DNA of 64,000 bases from Promicromonospora umidemergens (GCF_024171995.1 NZ_JAMTCT010000004.1:1-64000); one strand, 5' to 3'. Shown: positions 1 to 8,115, counted from the first letter of the stretch. Numbers and translations: made by a program. Notes: generated by a model from the sequence alone, not told the origin.

Positions 1-148
1 GCTGCTTCTTGTACGCGTTCACCCAGTTCCGCAGAGTCTGCTGCACCACACCGTTCTCACGCGCTACCTGCGCGATAGTGCGTGAACTCCGGATCACTTC
101 CTGAACGCACGCGTCCCTGAACTCCGAGGAATACTTCTGTTCCGCCAA
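1..148 (-). CDS. IS3-family transposase OrfA, N-terminal part (runs off window)
   Basis: The minus strand from a TTG at 148 reads MAEQKYSSEFRDACVQEVIR and on through an HTH with the IAQVARENGVVQQTLRNWV motif, typical of the OrfA HTH protein of IS3-family elements. OrfA binds the element ends and is joined to the OrfB integrase by frameshifting. The start is chosen because an AGGAAAGG ribosome site (153-160) precedes it and the protein begins at the usual family position. The rest lies outside the window, so completeness is unknown. The element faces out of the window and abuts channel-gene debris at about 190-500, which suggests it inserted there. Confidence 0.8.
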   Translation of the reverse strand, partial: MAEQKYSSEFRDACVQEVIRSSRTIAQVARENGVVQQTLRNWVNAYKKQ

Positions 149-170
149 CGAGCCTTTCCTTCCAGTCAAT

Positions 171-190
171 CCCAAGAATTATATCTTGGG
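171..190. repeat. Short inverted repeat beside the IS3 fragment
   Basis: CCCAAGA (171-177) and TCTTGGG (184-190) form a perfect 7-bp inverted repeat around a 6-base AT-rich loop. It sits 23 bases upstream of the OrfA start, so it could mark the element end or be a leftover operator or terminator. No target duplication could be recognised from one end. Confidence 0.35.
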
Positions 191-500
191 GCCAACTGTC
201 CGAGAACCGTAGGGCGCCTCAGCTTCGAGGTGCGGTCAGACACGAGGCGCAACCAGTGACGACGAGCGCTACCCAGACCACCGTCACAAGCACCATTGCC
301 CGCAGGCCCACTCATCCTGACCGCATGCGCCCCGAGGTGCCGGCAGATCCGCCATACGAAGCCGGTCACCACCGGGATCAGTCGGCCCTGCCATCTGGGA
401 TACAACCGCGTGCGGAACGCGTCCCGCAGCACCACCAGCACCACCAGCACCAGGACGGCACCCGCTCCGGTTGCGAGTCGTGACGGGGTTCTCTTCGGAT
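190..500 (-). pseudogene. Two-TM potassium-channel-like membrane protein, N-terminal remnant
   Basis: One minus-strand frame gives a hydrophobic stretch followed by VVLRDAFRTRLYPRWQGR and FVWRICRHLGAH. This resembles the first membrane helix and following loop of actinobacterial ion-channel-domain proteins. After SGPAG (around 300) homology appears to continue in another frame as LRAMVLVTVVWVALVVTG, the expected second helix, so at least one frameshift is present. No pore or C-terminal half remains before the IS3 fragment. The family call rests on pattern recall and is uncertain. Confidence 0.4.
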
Positions 501-504
501 AAAG

Positions 505-916
505 GCGGTGGTCGTTTACGTAGCTGGGCGAATACGGCCCAGGCTGTGGCGACGACAGGCACGGCCAGGACTGCGCCGAGGATCCCCGAGACCAGGGCAC
601 CGATCGTGACGGTGAGGGCGACGACGACTGGGTGGAGCTTGACGGTGCGGTTCATGACCAGTGGCTCGAGCAGGTGCCCCTCGATCTGCCCGATGAGCGC
701 GATTCCCACCCCGATCACGAGCGCGGTGACAGGTCCGCTGGTGATCAGTGCCACGAGCACGGCCAGCAGCATCGCTGCCGGGGCCCCGACCAGGGGTACC
801 AGGGCTCCGATGAAGACCAGGACGGCGAGCGGTGCGGCGAGGGGGACACCGAGTGCGAGCAGCAGCAGAAGAGCCAGGACGGCGTCGGCGAGCGGTGACC
901 ACTGCGCCGGGCACAT
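505..916 (-). pseudogene. AI-2E family transporter, C-terminal remnant
   Basis: From an internal ATG at 916 the frame encodes four to five hydrophobic segments with LVPLVGAPAAMLLAVLVAL, IGQIEGHLLEPLVMNRTVKL and GILGAVLAVPVVATAWAVF. These are hallmarks of the C-terminal half of AI-2E/PerM-family transporters, which are normally about 350-400 residues. Only about 130 residues remain. The upstream part of the open frame (917-1183) is unrelated Arg-rich sequence antisense to another remnant, and the downstream part reads through channel debris. It is therefore scored as a 5'-truncated pseudogene. Confidence 0.65.
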
Positions 917-929
917 TTGCTTGTGGATG

Positions 930-1206
930 CGCCGCCGGATGGCAGCGCATCCAGTGCCTGGCCTACGACCGGGGTGCAGGGGTGCACCGTGGCAAGAACG
1001 GCGTGTAAAAGTTCGTCGGTGTGTTCGGCAGCTACCTCCCGGACGCGCACTACCGGTACGACAACGTCGTCGTCGCGGACCGGTTCGGTTTCCTGGACGG
1101 GGAAGAATCCCCAGGTGCTGGTCCGCTAAGGCGTGGACTCCTACGTCGTCGAGAACGAGGCCATCGTCGCGCAGACGATCCACTACGTCGCGAACGAACG
1201 CACTTG
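930..1206 (+). pseudogene. SnoaL-like / NTF2-fold protein remnant with frameshifts
   Basis: Three plus-strand frames give fragments of one fold: FVGVFGSYLPDAHYRYDNVV (around 1012-1071), an out-of-frame linker, then DSYVVENEAIVAQTIHYVAN ending at the TGA of 1204-1206. The terminal pattern of a strand with ENE.IV followed by QTIHY is typical of SnoaL-like polyketide-cyclase or ester-cyclase proteins. An in-frame stop near 1002 and at least one frameshift near 1130 show it is dead. It overlaps the antisense AI-2E remnant reading frame. Confidence 0.45.
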
Positions 1207-1264
1207 AGCATTCCCTGCGTTGGTATGTCGGTCCTGCGCACGCCGGCCGATGCGTATCAGCGTG

Positions 1265-1642
1265 CTACTGGGCCGGGCTGCCGCTGCCGGATGCACTCGG
1301 TTGTGCGCCTTCCTTCTGCCAGGGCCACCGGCCGGTGATCTCCAGCTCGAGAGACCAGCTAAGGAAGGTGCGGATCAGGACGATGCCGGCGAGGACCCCG
1401 ACACTCTCGAGCGTCGGGGCCACTGCCACGGTGCGAATGATGTCCGCGGCGACCAACAGCTCCAGCCCGAGCAGAATGGATCTGCCGAGAAACCGCCGGT
1501 ACCGCCCGTAGACCTCACCCTGTCTGCGCGCCAGCCTGGTGACGGCGAACACGGTGGCCATCACGGCGCCCAGGACAACCGCCACGACGCCCGCGGCGTC
1601 TACCGCTCTACCGACCGCTCCGACCCATTCCTCAAACGCCAT
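1265..1642 (-). CDS. DUF1622 family membrane protein
   Basis: This is a 125-residue protein. The N-terminal helix has AAGVVAVVLGAVMATVFAV, then a basic loop (RRQGEVYGRYRRFLGRSI), a second membrane helix LLGLELLVAADIIRTVAV, and a third around GVLAGIVLIRTFLSWSLELE. The RxxFxxxIllgLElLvAaDiI...v.vL..iv.IRT.LS..le.Ei sequence is the recognisable DUF1622 signature, so it is an inner-membrane protein of unknown function. Length fits the family. It is transcribed in the same direction as the DUF305 gene about 55 bases upstream, so the two may be co-transcribed. Confidence 0.85.
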   Translation of the reverse strand: MAFEEWVGAVGRAVDAAGVVAVVLGAVMATVFAVTRLARRQGEVYGRYRRFLGRSILLGLELLVAADIIRTVAVAPTLESVGVLAGIVLIRTFLSWSLELEITGRWPWQKEGAQPSASGSGSPAQ

Positions 1643-1696
1643 GCGCCGTCTCCCTCGTCGGTCAGTGCATCGGAACCTTGTTGCCGGTCGCCTCGG

Positions 1697-2287
1697 TCAG
1701 CTCGCGCGGCACTGCCGCTGGGCTGGCTCCTGGAAACTCGGGACCTGCCGGGACTGCGCCTCAGCGGGCGTGGTCGCGATCCCGTTGCGGGCGATGTCGT
1801 CGATCAGCCAGTCCATCTCGCGGATCTCGCGGCGCTGGGCCTCGCTGATCTCGACGGCGAGCTCGCAGACCCGGACGTCTTGGATCTGTGCGCGCTCCGA
1901 GCGGGTGATGGCGAGCGAGTGGTGCGGGATCATCGCGCTCATGAACGCGGTGTCGTCGACGGTGATCTGGCTGCGGTCCAGGAACGCGCCGCCTCCCAGG
2001 AGCAGGACGCTGGCCAGCACCGTCGCGATGTTTGCCTTGGTGCTCTTGTACATGTTGAGCATCCAGGCGAGCATCACCAGGCCCATCGCGCCGCCCATGG
2101 TCAGTGCCATAAACACGCGGCTCTGGCTGAACCGTACGTGGTTCCACTCCCAGGAGCCCACGAACATGACGAAGTACATGACCACCATCGCGGTCAGGAG
2201 CATCGCAGCGAACCGCAGATACATCCCGGAGTCGTGCGACCGGCCCTCTCCATGGTCCTTCGCGGCGACCTCGTCTTTCTTGTTCAT
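1697..2287 (-). CDS. DUF305 domain membrane protein
   Basis: The ATG at 2287 is chosen because GGAGAGGAAA lies just upstream. The protein has 196 residues. After a charged N-terminus come three membrane helices (residues about 22-105), then the DUF305 core with FMSAMIPHHSLAITRSERAQ and IREMDWLIDDI. DUF305 is a ferritin-like helical domain with a conserved MxxHH motif that often occurs with metal-handling genes, and the HH pair is intact here. No metal-resistance neighbour is visible. Confidence 0.85.
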   Translation of the reverse strand: MNKKDEVAAKDHGEGRSHDSGMYLRFAAMLLTAMVVMYFVMFVGSWEWNHVRFSQSRVFMALTMGGAMGLVMLAWMLNMYKSTKANIATVLASVLLLGGGAFLDRSQITVDDTAFMSAMIPHHSLAITRSERAQIQDVRVCELAVEISEAQRREIREMDWLIDDIARNGIATTPAEAQSRQVPSFQEPAQRQCRAS

Positions 2288-2544
2288 CGACACAGGTTTC
2301 CTCTCCGATCTGTTCACGGGGAGCCGCGCTGTTCGCGGCGCGCGCTGACGAGCTCACCTGCGCAGTTGCGGTCGCCTCCGACGATCCAGGCTCTACGGGC
2401 GGGGCGCTGGGTCCCGTCACCATCGGTGCCTCCTCCTGCGCGGACTGTCGGTGTCCTTCGATGCTGCGTCGCCGCGCGGCGGCTCGCACCTAGTACAGCC
2501 CGCGGTGCGACTGGGCACCGCTGCTTCCATGCTGGAGGTTTCGT

Positions 2545-2997
2545 ATGACTCCAAGGGAGTGCGTGCGTCGGATCGGACCACGCCGAGGGGCCAGCCGCAC
2601 TACGGGAGACCACCTGGCATGGCTCCGGCTGGCTCACCGCGCTCCGGAAGACTGGACACAACCGATCAAGCTGGGAGATGTGGTGCGGATTTTCGATCCT
2701 CGGGCCCGTCAGGTTACGTCGCAGCAAGCCCGCCGCTACGCCATGTTCGAGGTGCTGCATACGATCGCTGACTTCCTCGCCGCAATGCTCTTCGTCATCG
2801 GCAGCATCCTGTTCTTCTCCGAGCAGACGAAAGTGGCGGCTACGTTTTGCTTTCTGATCGGCTCGCTCTTCTTTGCCGCCAAGCCGAGTATCCGACTCGT
2901 CCGGGAGCTCTGGCTGGCGCGCCTTGACAAGGCCGACGAGCTCGCGGGCAGAGCACCGGAAGGGCCGAACTCGATCGAACATCTCACGGACGGATGA
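2545..2997 (+). CDS. YrhK-domain membrane protein
   Basis: This is a 150-residue protein on the plus strand, opposite to the DUF305 gene. The ATG at 2545 follows GGAGG at 2534-2538. Residues about 68-120 form two membrane helices, FEVLHTIADFLAAMLFVIGS and TFCFLIGSLFFAAKPSIRLV. The pairing of FE..h..adflaa..FiiGS.lFF with a second helix ending in KP.iRl..el matches YrhK-family proteins, whose function is unknown. The N-terminal 65 residues are Arg-rich and longer than usual, so a later start is possible. Confidence 0.75.
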   Translation: MTPRECVRRIGPRRGASRTTGDHLAWLRLAHRAPEDWTQPIKLGDVVRIFDPRARQVTSQQARRYAMFEVLHTIADFLAAMLFVIGSILFFSEQTKVAATFCFLIGSLFFAAKPSIRLVRELWLARLDKADELAGRAPEGPNSIEHLTDG

Positions 2998-3060
2998 GGA
3001 AGGCCTTGGATGTCGGCCGGTCAGCGAAGTGCTCACACTGTCTCTTCCGCGATACGGGCG

Positions 3061-3375
3061 TCACTCGTTCGACGAAAGCGAGGGCTTCTCGGTCCGAGCG
3101 TTGATCGCCCCCGGCGCCGGCGCGCCGAGCCGGGACCGTGCCCTCGCCGGGTTGACGCTCGTGCGCAGCCACAGCACGAGGTCACGGACCTCGTCACGCT
3201 GCGCGCGGCTCCACGGCACCTCTACCGCCCCCAGGAACCGAAACCAGCCCAGCAGCGCATACCCGTACGAGCGACACGACGACGCCCCGTTCCCGCACGC
3301 CAGCAGCTCGAGCAAGAACACACTGACCGGCTCGATCGCCGCGCCCGCGCCGTCGAGCACGACTCACGGCAGATC
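3061..3375 (-). pseudogene. Tyrosine recombinase/integrase, N-terminal domain remnant
   Basis: The frame encodes a SAM-like core-binding domain: EPVSVFLLELLACGNGASSC, RSYGYALLGWFRFLGAVEVP, RDEVRDLVLWLRTSVNPARA and PGAINARTEKP. This order resembles the N-terminal domain of actinobacterial XerC-type integrases. It stops at 3061 before any catalytic domain, so the Arg-His-Arg-Tyr active site is absent. An upstream continuation seems to lie in another frame. It is a possible relic of the integration machinery of a mobile element. Confidence 0.55.
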
Positions 3376-3501
3376 CGCTTCATGAGTCGGCCGGACCGCG
3401 CCGGTCCGCGCCACAACGAGTCCCGCGACAGAACGACCGCCACCTTCACCATCCGCATCCAGTGCCATCGATACCGCTCCTCGAGGTCGGGCCAGAGGGC
3501 A

Positions 3502-3810
3502 TCAGCGTCGACGCTGCCATCGCACGCTACGGGGACGACACGCCAATAGTGCGGTCAACAAGCCAGGAGCACTGACCGAGGGCGTTGTCCTGCCGGTGGT
3601 CTCGTCGCGTCGAGAGCGAACGACGTCGTCGGCGTAGGCATCCTCCAACGCCGGGCCGGGCGGGCAGAACTCATGGCGCGGCACGGCCAGCATCGCCTCC
3701 CAGATGGGAACGGGCAACTGCAATGGCGGGCGGCGAACGCCGGTGCGCAGTCCGTCGACGAGTTGCGCGCGCAGATCGCCGGCGCGGTCGGTCATCGGTG
3801 TGATCGTCAT
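3502..3810 (-). pseudogene. Protein-L-isoaspartate O-methyltransferase-like protein, truncated N-terminus
   Basis: This is a 102-residue frame. It carries an N-terminal helix MTDRAGDLRAQLVDGL, then LAVPRHEFCPPGPALEDAYA and VSAPGLLTALLA, matching the start of PCMT-type methyltransferases, including the variants associated with FxLD-type RiPP systems. PCMT proteins are 200-400 residues; here the SAM-binding GxGxG domain is missing and the frame ends in low-complexity Arg-rich residues. It is the last recognisable member of the minus-strand chain, so the original locus may have been cut at about 3500. Confidence 0.55.
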
Positions 3811-3848
3811 GCGGTTCCCCCTGCTGGTGGTAGGTCAGTTGCGGATGG

Positions 3849-4151
3849 TCAGAGATCGTCCAAGCCGGCCGGGACCGGCTGAGGGGACCGAGGCAGGGCG
3901 AGCTCATCGCCCGCCTCGCGTGGCACCAGATGCAGGTGCAGTTGGAAGACCGTCTGTTTGACTCCGGGTCCCTTACTAGTGATGACGCTCCACGCCCCTC
4001 CCCGGTCGCACGCAAGCTCGCTCGCGGCGGCCATCGCCAAGGCCTGCTCGGGGCCCTGCGCGGTGAAATCGACGACGTGCTCAGGCGCTGGCGGGTCGAT
4101 TCCGCCTTGTCCGCTGTACGCGGCGACGCCCTCCGGGCGCGGGACCCGCAT
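3849..4151 (-). CDS. HIT-like domain protein, possibly degenerate
   Basis: This is a 100-residue protein whose C-terminal part reads AWSVITSKGPGVKQTVFQLH followed by LHLVPREAGDEL, the arrangement at the C-terminal end of HIT-family nucleotide hydrolases. The family active site is H-x-H-x-H. Here the first histidine is glutamine (Q-L-H-L-H), so a standard HIT reaction is doubtful. The first half of the fold is not recognisable. It starts 3 bases after the preceding gene's stop, which suggests translational coupling. Alternatives are a truncated remnant or a diverged small protein. Confidence 0.5.
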   Translation of the reverse strand: MRVPRPEGVAAYSGQGGIDPPAPEHVVDFTAQGPEQALAMAAASELACDRGGAWSVITSKGPGVKQTVFQLHLHLVPREAGDELALPRSPQPVPAGLDDL

Positions 4152-4154
4152 CTC

Positions 4155-5120
4155 TCAGACCTCCGGCTCACGGAAAGCGGGCCTGTGAATGGCCTCGGCA
4201 GAGGCCTGCGGGGTCAGCCCGCCCCACGCCTCGTAACAGGTGCACATGCGCGAGCGCCAGCGCCAGGGTTCGAGGGCGTGCAACTTGGTCCGCAGCGGTT
4301 CGGCGTACGGGCTGACGGAGGTGGCTCCCCAGCGCACGTCAGGCAACTCTTCGGCGGCTCGTCGGTAGAGCTTGGTGCCGATCCCGAGCCCGGCGTAGTC
4401 CTGCCACTCGGGCGCCCGGTTCTGCGGGTCCTCGACCCGGTCAGGGCCGATCGAGGCAATGCCGTACGGCCTGGAGTACACCTTCCCCTCAACCTCGCCG
4501 GGGTGGTACATGAATTGCGCGCGCAAGCCGCTGGCCTTGTGCTGGACGATCAGCCACTGCTCGCCTGCCCGGTGGGACTGGACCTTGTTGAGCTCGGCCG
4601 GCCGGTGCTGCACCAGCAGCACGGGGTCGGCCGCTACGGCCTGACGGTGGGCAATCTCGACTCGGATGTACTCCTCGATCCCTGCCCGGTTCAGGCGCTT
4701 GGCCAGCGGCGGCAGATCGTCCACGACGTCGGCGAACCCGTCACGTACGCCGCGATGCTCCATGATGAACGCCACGACCTCGTCGAGAATCTCCAGCGTG
4801 CGGGGATGGAACGGGTTGCGCAGGGTCTGCTGGACGCTCTGGAACCGGTCCATGCTCGTCGTGATGTCCTCGGCGGCAAGCTCGTCCCACCGTGTGCGCG
4901 AGACCAGCTGGCAGTTGATCCACCGCTCGAACCGAGCCTGTTCTCGCTCGATCCAGGCCAGGGGCGCCGCGAACCACCGCATCCAGGCCAGGGGCGCCGC
5001 GAACCACCGCCGGCCGCCCAGCGCCTCGAGTGCCGCTTGCTCCTGGCGGGCGGCGGCCACCGCCTCGAGCACTGCTTGCTCGTCGCGCGGGCCGAGAATC
5101 TGCTCCAGGTCGGTCATCAT
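4155..5120 (-). CDS. Conserved-looking protein with GNAT-like C-terminal motif
   Basis: This is a 321-residue protein starting at 5120 behind GGAGGTAA. The N-terminal 60 residues are helical and hold a tandem repeat (RWFAAPLAWM then RWFAAPLAWI). The central part is unassigned. Near residue 245, YAGLGIGTKLYRRAAEELPD followed by a YAEPLRTKLHAL stretch recalls the CoA-binding Q/RxxGxG/A segment of GNAT acyltransferases, but no full domain could be traced, so the function is tentative. It is part of the minus-strand chain between the Cys-rich protein and the HIT-like protein. Confidence 0.55.
   Translation of the reverse strand: MMTDLEQILGPRDEQAVLEAVAAARQEQAALEALGGRRWFAAPLAWMRWFAAPLAWIEREQARFERWINCQLVSRTRWDELAAEDITTSMDRFQSVQQTLRNPFHPRTLEILDEVVAFIMEHRGVRDGFADVVDDLPPLAKRLNRAGIEEYIRVEIAHRQAVAADPVLLVQHRPAELNKVQSHRAGEQWLIVQHKASGLRAQFMYHPGEVEGKVYSRPYGIASIGPDRVEDPQNRAPEWQDYAGLGIGTKLYRRAAEELPDVRWGATSVSPYAEPLRTKLHALEPWRWRSRMCTCYEAWGGLTPQASAEAIHRPAFREPEV
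4951..5010. repeat. Perfect 30-bp tandem duplication inside the 4155-5120 gene
   Basis: Two adjacent identical 30-base units (4951-4980 and 4981-5010) encode the repeated RWFAAPLAW segment and keep the frame. Identity at the DNA level suggests a recent duplication. Confidence 0.9.
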
Positions 5121-5277
5121 CGGTTACCTCCAGATGGTGGGTTCATCGGACGGCAGCAGTGGTTCGCGCAGGTACTCGGCTCGAGACGCCGATCGGCAAC
5201 CGCTCGAAGCAAACCCTCTTGGCCGCGACGCAGTCAGGTCAGACGCCTCAGACCACCTGGCCAGGGCTTGTACTGGC

Positions 5278-5514
5278 TCAGAGCTGATTGACGGGTGGGC
5301 GGTCATGCGCAGGCAGGGGGTAGCACCATGCGCAGGTGTGTGGGTGCTCGCGGGCGGTCTGCTTCCGGATCGGGATCCCTGCCTGGCAGGTGTGCTTGCC
5401 CGCGCGGTGGTCCTGAGCGCAGCCCAGACACCACCCGACGCACGTGAGCCAGACGTGCGAGACGCACAGGCCATGCCACTGGGGCATCGTGGGCGGTTGG
5501 TCGTCGAACACCAT
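5278..5514 (-). CDS. Small cysteine-rich protein, possible zinc-binding
   Basis: This is a 78-residue frame from ATG 5514. It has seven cysteines in the arrangement C-x3-H, CVGWC-x2-C, a lone C, and CAWC, plus several histidines. This spacing suggests a zinc ribbon or treble-clef-like module, but no family was recognised. It lies between the HemC homologue (stop at 5589) and the 321-residue gene on the same strand. Because the locus contains modification-type enzymes, a peptide substrate role is conceivable but unsupported by a leader or core pattern. A GTG just upstream is an alternative start. Confidence 0.45.
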   Translation of the reverse strand: MVFDDQPPTMPQWHGLCVSHVWLTCVGWCLGCAQDHRAGKHTCQAGIPIRKQTAREHPHTCAWCYPLPAHDRPPVNQL

Positions 5515-5588
5515 TTGGGCACGTGAGAGTCCTGACTGTGTGGGCACGCACCGCGTCGCGCATGGCTTGTGAGGAGGTGCCTCAAAGA

Positions 5589-6524
5589 TCAGGGGTGCTG
5601 CGCAGCGTCGGTGATCACGTCGCGGGCTCCCTGCTTGACGAGGGCAAGGGCGACACTCATGCCCAGGTCGACCGGGTTGAAGGCGGCGGCCGACTCCGCG
5701 GTTGTCAGGACGGTCTTGCCGTCCAGGGAGTAGACGGCGCCGTGCAGCTGCAGCTCGTCGTCGACGTGGCTCGCCCAGCCGGCGATCGGGCTGTTGCAGT
5801 GCCCCTGTAGGACGTGCAGGAACATGCGCTCTGCGGCGGCCTCGCGCCATGTTGTCGGGTCGTTGAGCGGGGCCAGGACCTCGAGCGTGGCGTCGTCGTC
5901 CGCACGGCACTGCAGTGCCAGGATGCCCGCGCCGACCGGCGGGAGCATGACCTCGGGCTCGAAGGTCTCGGTGATGACGTCGGTCCGGCCGATGCGTTCC
6001 AGGCCGCTGACGGCCAGGATCGCCGCGTCGACCTCGCCGGCCGCGAGCTTCTCCAGGCGCCGGTTAGCGTTGCCGCGGAACAGCGTGAACTCGAGGTCGG
6101 GGCGAATGGCGGTGAGCTGGGCACGGCGACGCACCGAGGAGGTGCCGATCCGGGCCCTGGGCGGCAGCTCGGCCAGCGTCAGGCCCGCCGGGCTCACGAG
6201 GCAGTCGCGCACGTCGTCGCGCTCGAGGTAGCCGGCGATCGTCATCCCGGGTGGGAGGGGCTTCTCACCGGGCATGTCCTTCAGGCAGTGCACCGCGACG
6301 TCGGCGGCGCCCGCGGCCAGGACTGCGTCGACCTCGCGGACGAAGTTCTCCTTGCCCCCCAGGGCTGACAGGTGGCCGGTCCACCGGTCGGCCGTCGTCG
6401 TGACCGGGACGACCTCGACGTCGAGCTCGGGCGAGGTGTGGGCCAGGAGACCGCGGACGCGCTCGACCTGGACGCGGGCCATCGGCGAGGAGCGGGTCAC
6501 GATCCGCAGGACGGGGGAAGACAT
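5589..6524 (-). CDS. hemC: Hydroxymethylbilane synthase (porphobilinogen deaminase) homologue
   Basis: This is a 311-residue protein from ATG 6524, normal length for HemC, which polymerises four porphobilinogens into hydroxymethylbilane using a covalent dipyrromethane cofactor. Visible motifs in order are [18 protein letters not shown] (catalytic Asp83; the usual Ser is Cys), [36 protein letters not shown] and [11 protein letters not shown] with the cofactor cysteine at 243 (GGC becomes GHC). The active site therefore appears intact. It starts 5 bases after the methyltransferase stop and sits two genes from a deviant HemB homologue, away from any other haem gene, so a role in specialised metabolism is inferred. 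A diverged housekeeping copy is the alternative. Confidence 0.9.
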   Translation of the reverse strand: MSSPVLRIVTRSSPMARVQVERVRGLLAHTSPELDVEVVPVTTTADRWTGHLSALGGKENFVREVDAVLAAGAADVAVHCLKDMPGEKPLPPGMTIAGYLERDDVRDCLVSPAGLTLAELPPRARIGTSSVRRRAQLTAIRPDLEFTLFRGNANRRLEKLAAGEVDAAILAVSGLERIGRTDVITETFEPEVMLPPVGAGILALQCRADDDATLEVLAPLNDPTTWREAAAERMFLHVLQGHCNSPIAGWASHVDDELQLHGAVYSLDGKTVLTTAESAAAFNPVDLGMSVALALVKQGARDVITDAAQHP

Positions 6525-6529
6525 GGGGT

Positions 6530-7123
6530 TCACGGTATCCGCCGCGCCGGTGAGGTCTTGGCGGCCACGAGCAGCCCGCTGGCCCAGCCCATGGGCGTCG
6601 CGACCATGTCCGCGCGGGGCCATCCCGCCCAGAACTGGTCGACGCGCTCGGGGTGGTCCGCAGGCCAGGTGTCCTGCGGCAGCAGGTCGTCGACGACGTA
6701 CAAGCCGCCAGGGGTCAGGAGATCGATCAGGGTGTCGAGCTGGTCGAACTTGCCCGGCCGCCAGTCGACGAACGCCAGGTCGAACGGATCACCGTCGTAC
6801 TCGCGTAGCCACTCGCCGGCGTCGGCGCACACGAACTCGACCCGTGGGTCGTCGACGAACGTCACCGCCGCTGCCGTGTGGAAGAGAGGGTTGATCTCGA
6901 TGGTCGTCAGGCTCGCGCCGGCGTCCATCCCCGACAGCATCCAGGCGACACCGGCGCCGACCCCGGTACCGATCTCGAGGAAACGGCCGCGCGGCTTTGA
7001 GGCCACCAGGGTCGCCAGGAGTGTGCCGGTGAGGTCCTCGCACGACATGCGAAACCCGACCCGGGCGGCCGACTCCTGGACGACGGCGAGCATGTCGGGG
7101 CGGGTCAAAGGTGAGTCGTTCAT
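6530..7123 (-). CDS. Class I SAM-dependent O-methyltransferase
   Basis: This is a 197-residue protein with a Rossmann SAM site [16 protein letters not shown] (about residues 48-63), an acidic post-beta2 end (TTIEINPLF), the beta4 motif [13 protein letters not shown] and a [12 protein letters not shown] loop. The layout resembles catechol O-methyltransferase-type small-molecule enzymes. The ATG overlaps the stop of the HemB homologue (ATGA), indicating translational coupling, and the HemC homologue follows closely. It probably methylates an intermediate or product of this locus; the substrate is unknown. Confidence 0.8.
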   Translation of the reverse strand: MNDSPLTRPDMLAVVQESAARVGFRMSCEDLTGTLLATLVASKPRGRFLEIGTGVGAGVAWMLSGMDAGASLTTIEINPLFHTAAAVTFVDDPRVEFVCADAGEWLREYDGDPFDLAFVDWRPGKFDQLDTLIDLLTPGGLYVVDDLLPQDTWPADHPERVDQFWAGWPRADMVATPMGWASGLLVAAKTSPARRIP

Positions 7124-8100
7124 GGCCGAGCTCCGATCTGCAGGGTGTGGGCGATCGCCGCGGCGGCGAACGAGAGCACGTGCCCGGCGCCCAGACGGAA
7201 CAGCATGCGGTGGTAGTCCATGGACACAGCGTCGGGCAGGGACTGCAGCGCGGCCCACTCCCCCGACGTCGAGTAAGCCACCACCGGGACCGTGGTCCGA
7301 GCCGCGAGCGCCGTGAGGGCGTCGGCGTTCGTCATGACGGGCTGGAGGGTGAGGGTGTCGGCGCCTTCGGCGAGCCATCGGTTGGCGCAGGCGACCGAGT
7401 CGGGTACGAGGCGGGCGGGGTCGATCTGCAGACCGCTGCGGCGGCCGGTGGCGGGCTGGGTGCCCATGACGTTCTTGAAGGGCTCGTACAAAGAGGAGTC
7501 GATGGCGATGTTCGGGTTGACTGAGACGTCGGGCCAGCCCTCGGAGTCCAGGGCCTGGCGGACGGCGCGGATGGAGCCATCGAGCATCGCGGTCGGGGAG
7601 ACCGCGTCGGCGCCGGCGCCGGCGTGCATGACGGCCATCCGGCACATGAGCTCGTAGGTGCCGGGGCGATCGATACGGCCGTCGTCGTGGCGCAGGACGC
7701 ATTCGTGGCTGGAGGTCCAGGAGCAGCCGCAGACCTCGGTGGTGACGGCCAGCTGCGGAGCGGTGGTCTTGATCGTCTCGATGGCACGGAGCATGCGGTT
7801 GTCGCGGGTGGTCGCGGCCGTTCCCCGCTGGTCGTGGTTGTGGCCGGTGACGAACAGCTTGACCCCGCCCAGGCCGAGGGCTGCGAGCTGGCGCACGTGG
7901 GCGCCGAGGCCAGGCAGGTCGACTTCGCCGGGTAGGGCGCCAGTCGCCTCGCCGTCGGGGCGTATCAGCAGGGGCGCGGACAGGCGGGCCGGTGCGAGCT
8001 CCTCCTGGTTGTACAGGCGGCGGATCGTTCCCCGGGCGCGGCCCGGGTTGATGCCCTCGGGCCGGTGCGGTCTGGCCTCATAGTCGGTGGTGTCGAGCAT
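7120..8100 (-). CDS. Porphobilinogen synthase (HemB) homologue lacking both Schiff-base lysines
   Basis: This is a 326-residue protein starting at ATG 8100 behind GAGGAGC. The fold is recognisable over the whole length: LGLGGVKLFVTG, TEVCGCSWTSSHEC, AGAGADAVSPTAMLDGSIRA, SSLYEPFKN and VPVVAYSTSGEW. The zinc triad Cys124, Cys126 and Cys134 is present. HemB condenses two 5-aminolevulinates through two Schiff-base lysines. The first (SAKYAS in typical enzymes) aligns here with NIAIDS, and the second (MVKPA) is LQPVM with Gln253. Both lysines are thus missing, so normal porphobilinogen synthesis is not expected. Pairing with HemC and a methyltransferase suggests a repurposed pyrrole-type or other condensation; this is inference. 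The symbol is left empty because function probably differs. Confidence 0.8.
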   Translation of the reverse strand: MLDTTDYEARPHRPEGINPGRARGTIRRLYNQEELAPARLSAPLLIRPDGEATGALPGEVDLPGLGAHVRQLAALGLGGVKLFVTGHNHDQRGTAATTRDNRMLRAIETIKTTAPQLAVTTEVCGCSWTSSHECVLRHDDGRIDRPGTYELMCRMAVMHAGAGADAVSPTAMLDGSIRAVRQALDSEGWPDVSVNPNIAIDSSLYEPFKNVMGTQPATGRRSGLQIDPARLVPDSVACANRWLAEGADTLTLQPVMTNADALTALAARTTVPVVAYSTSGEWAALQSLPDAVSMDYHRMLFRLGAGHVLSFAAAAIAHTLQIGARP

Positions 8101-8115
8101 CGGTGCTCCTCTTGG

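Noticed and set aside
2314-3036. 240-codon minus-strand open frame
   Set aside because: Overlaps the YrhK gene in antisense and gives Arg/Ser-rich sequence without family features.
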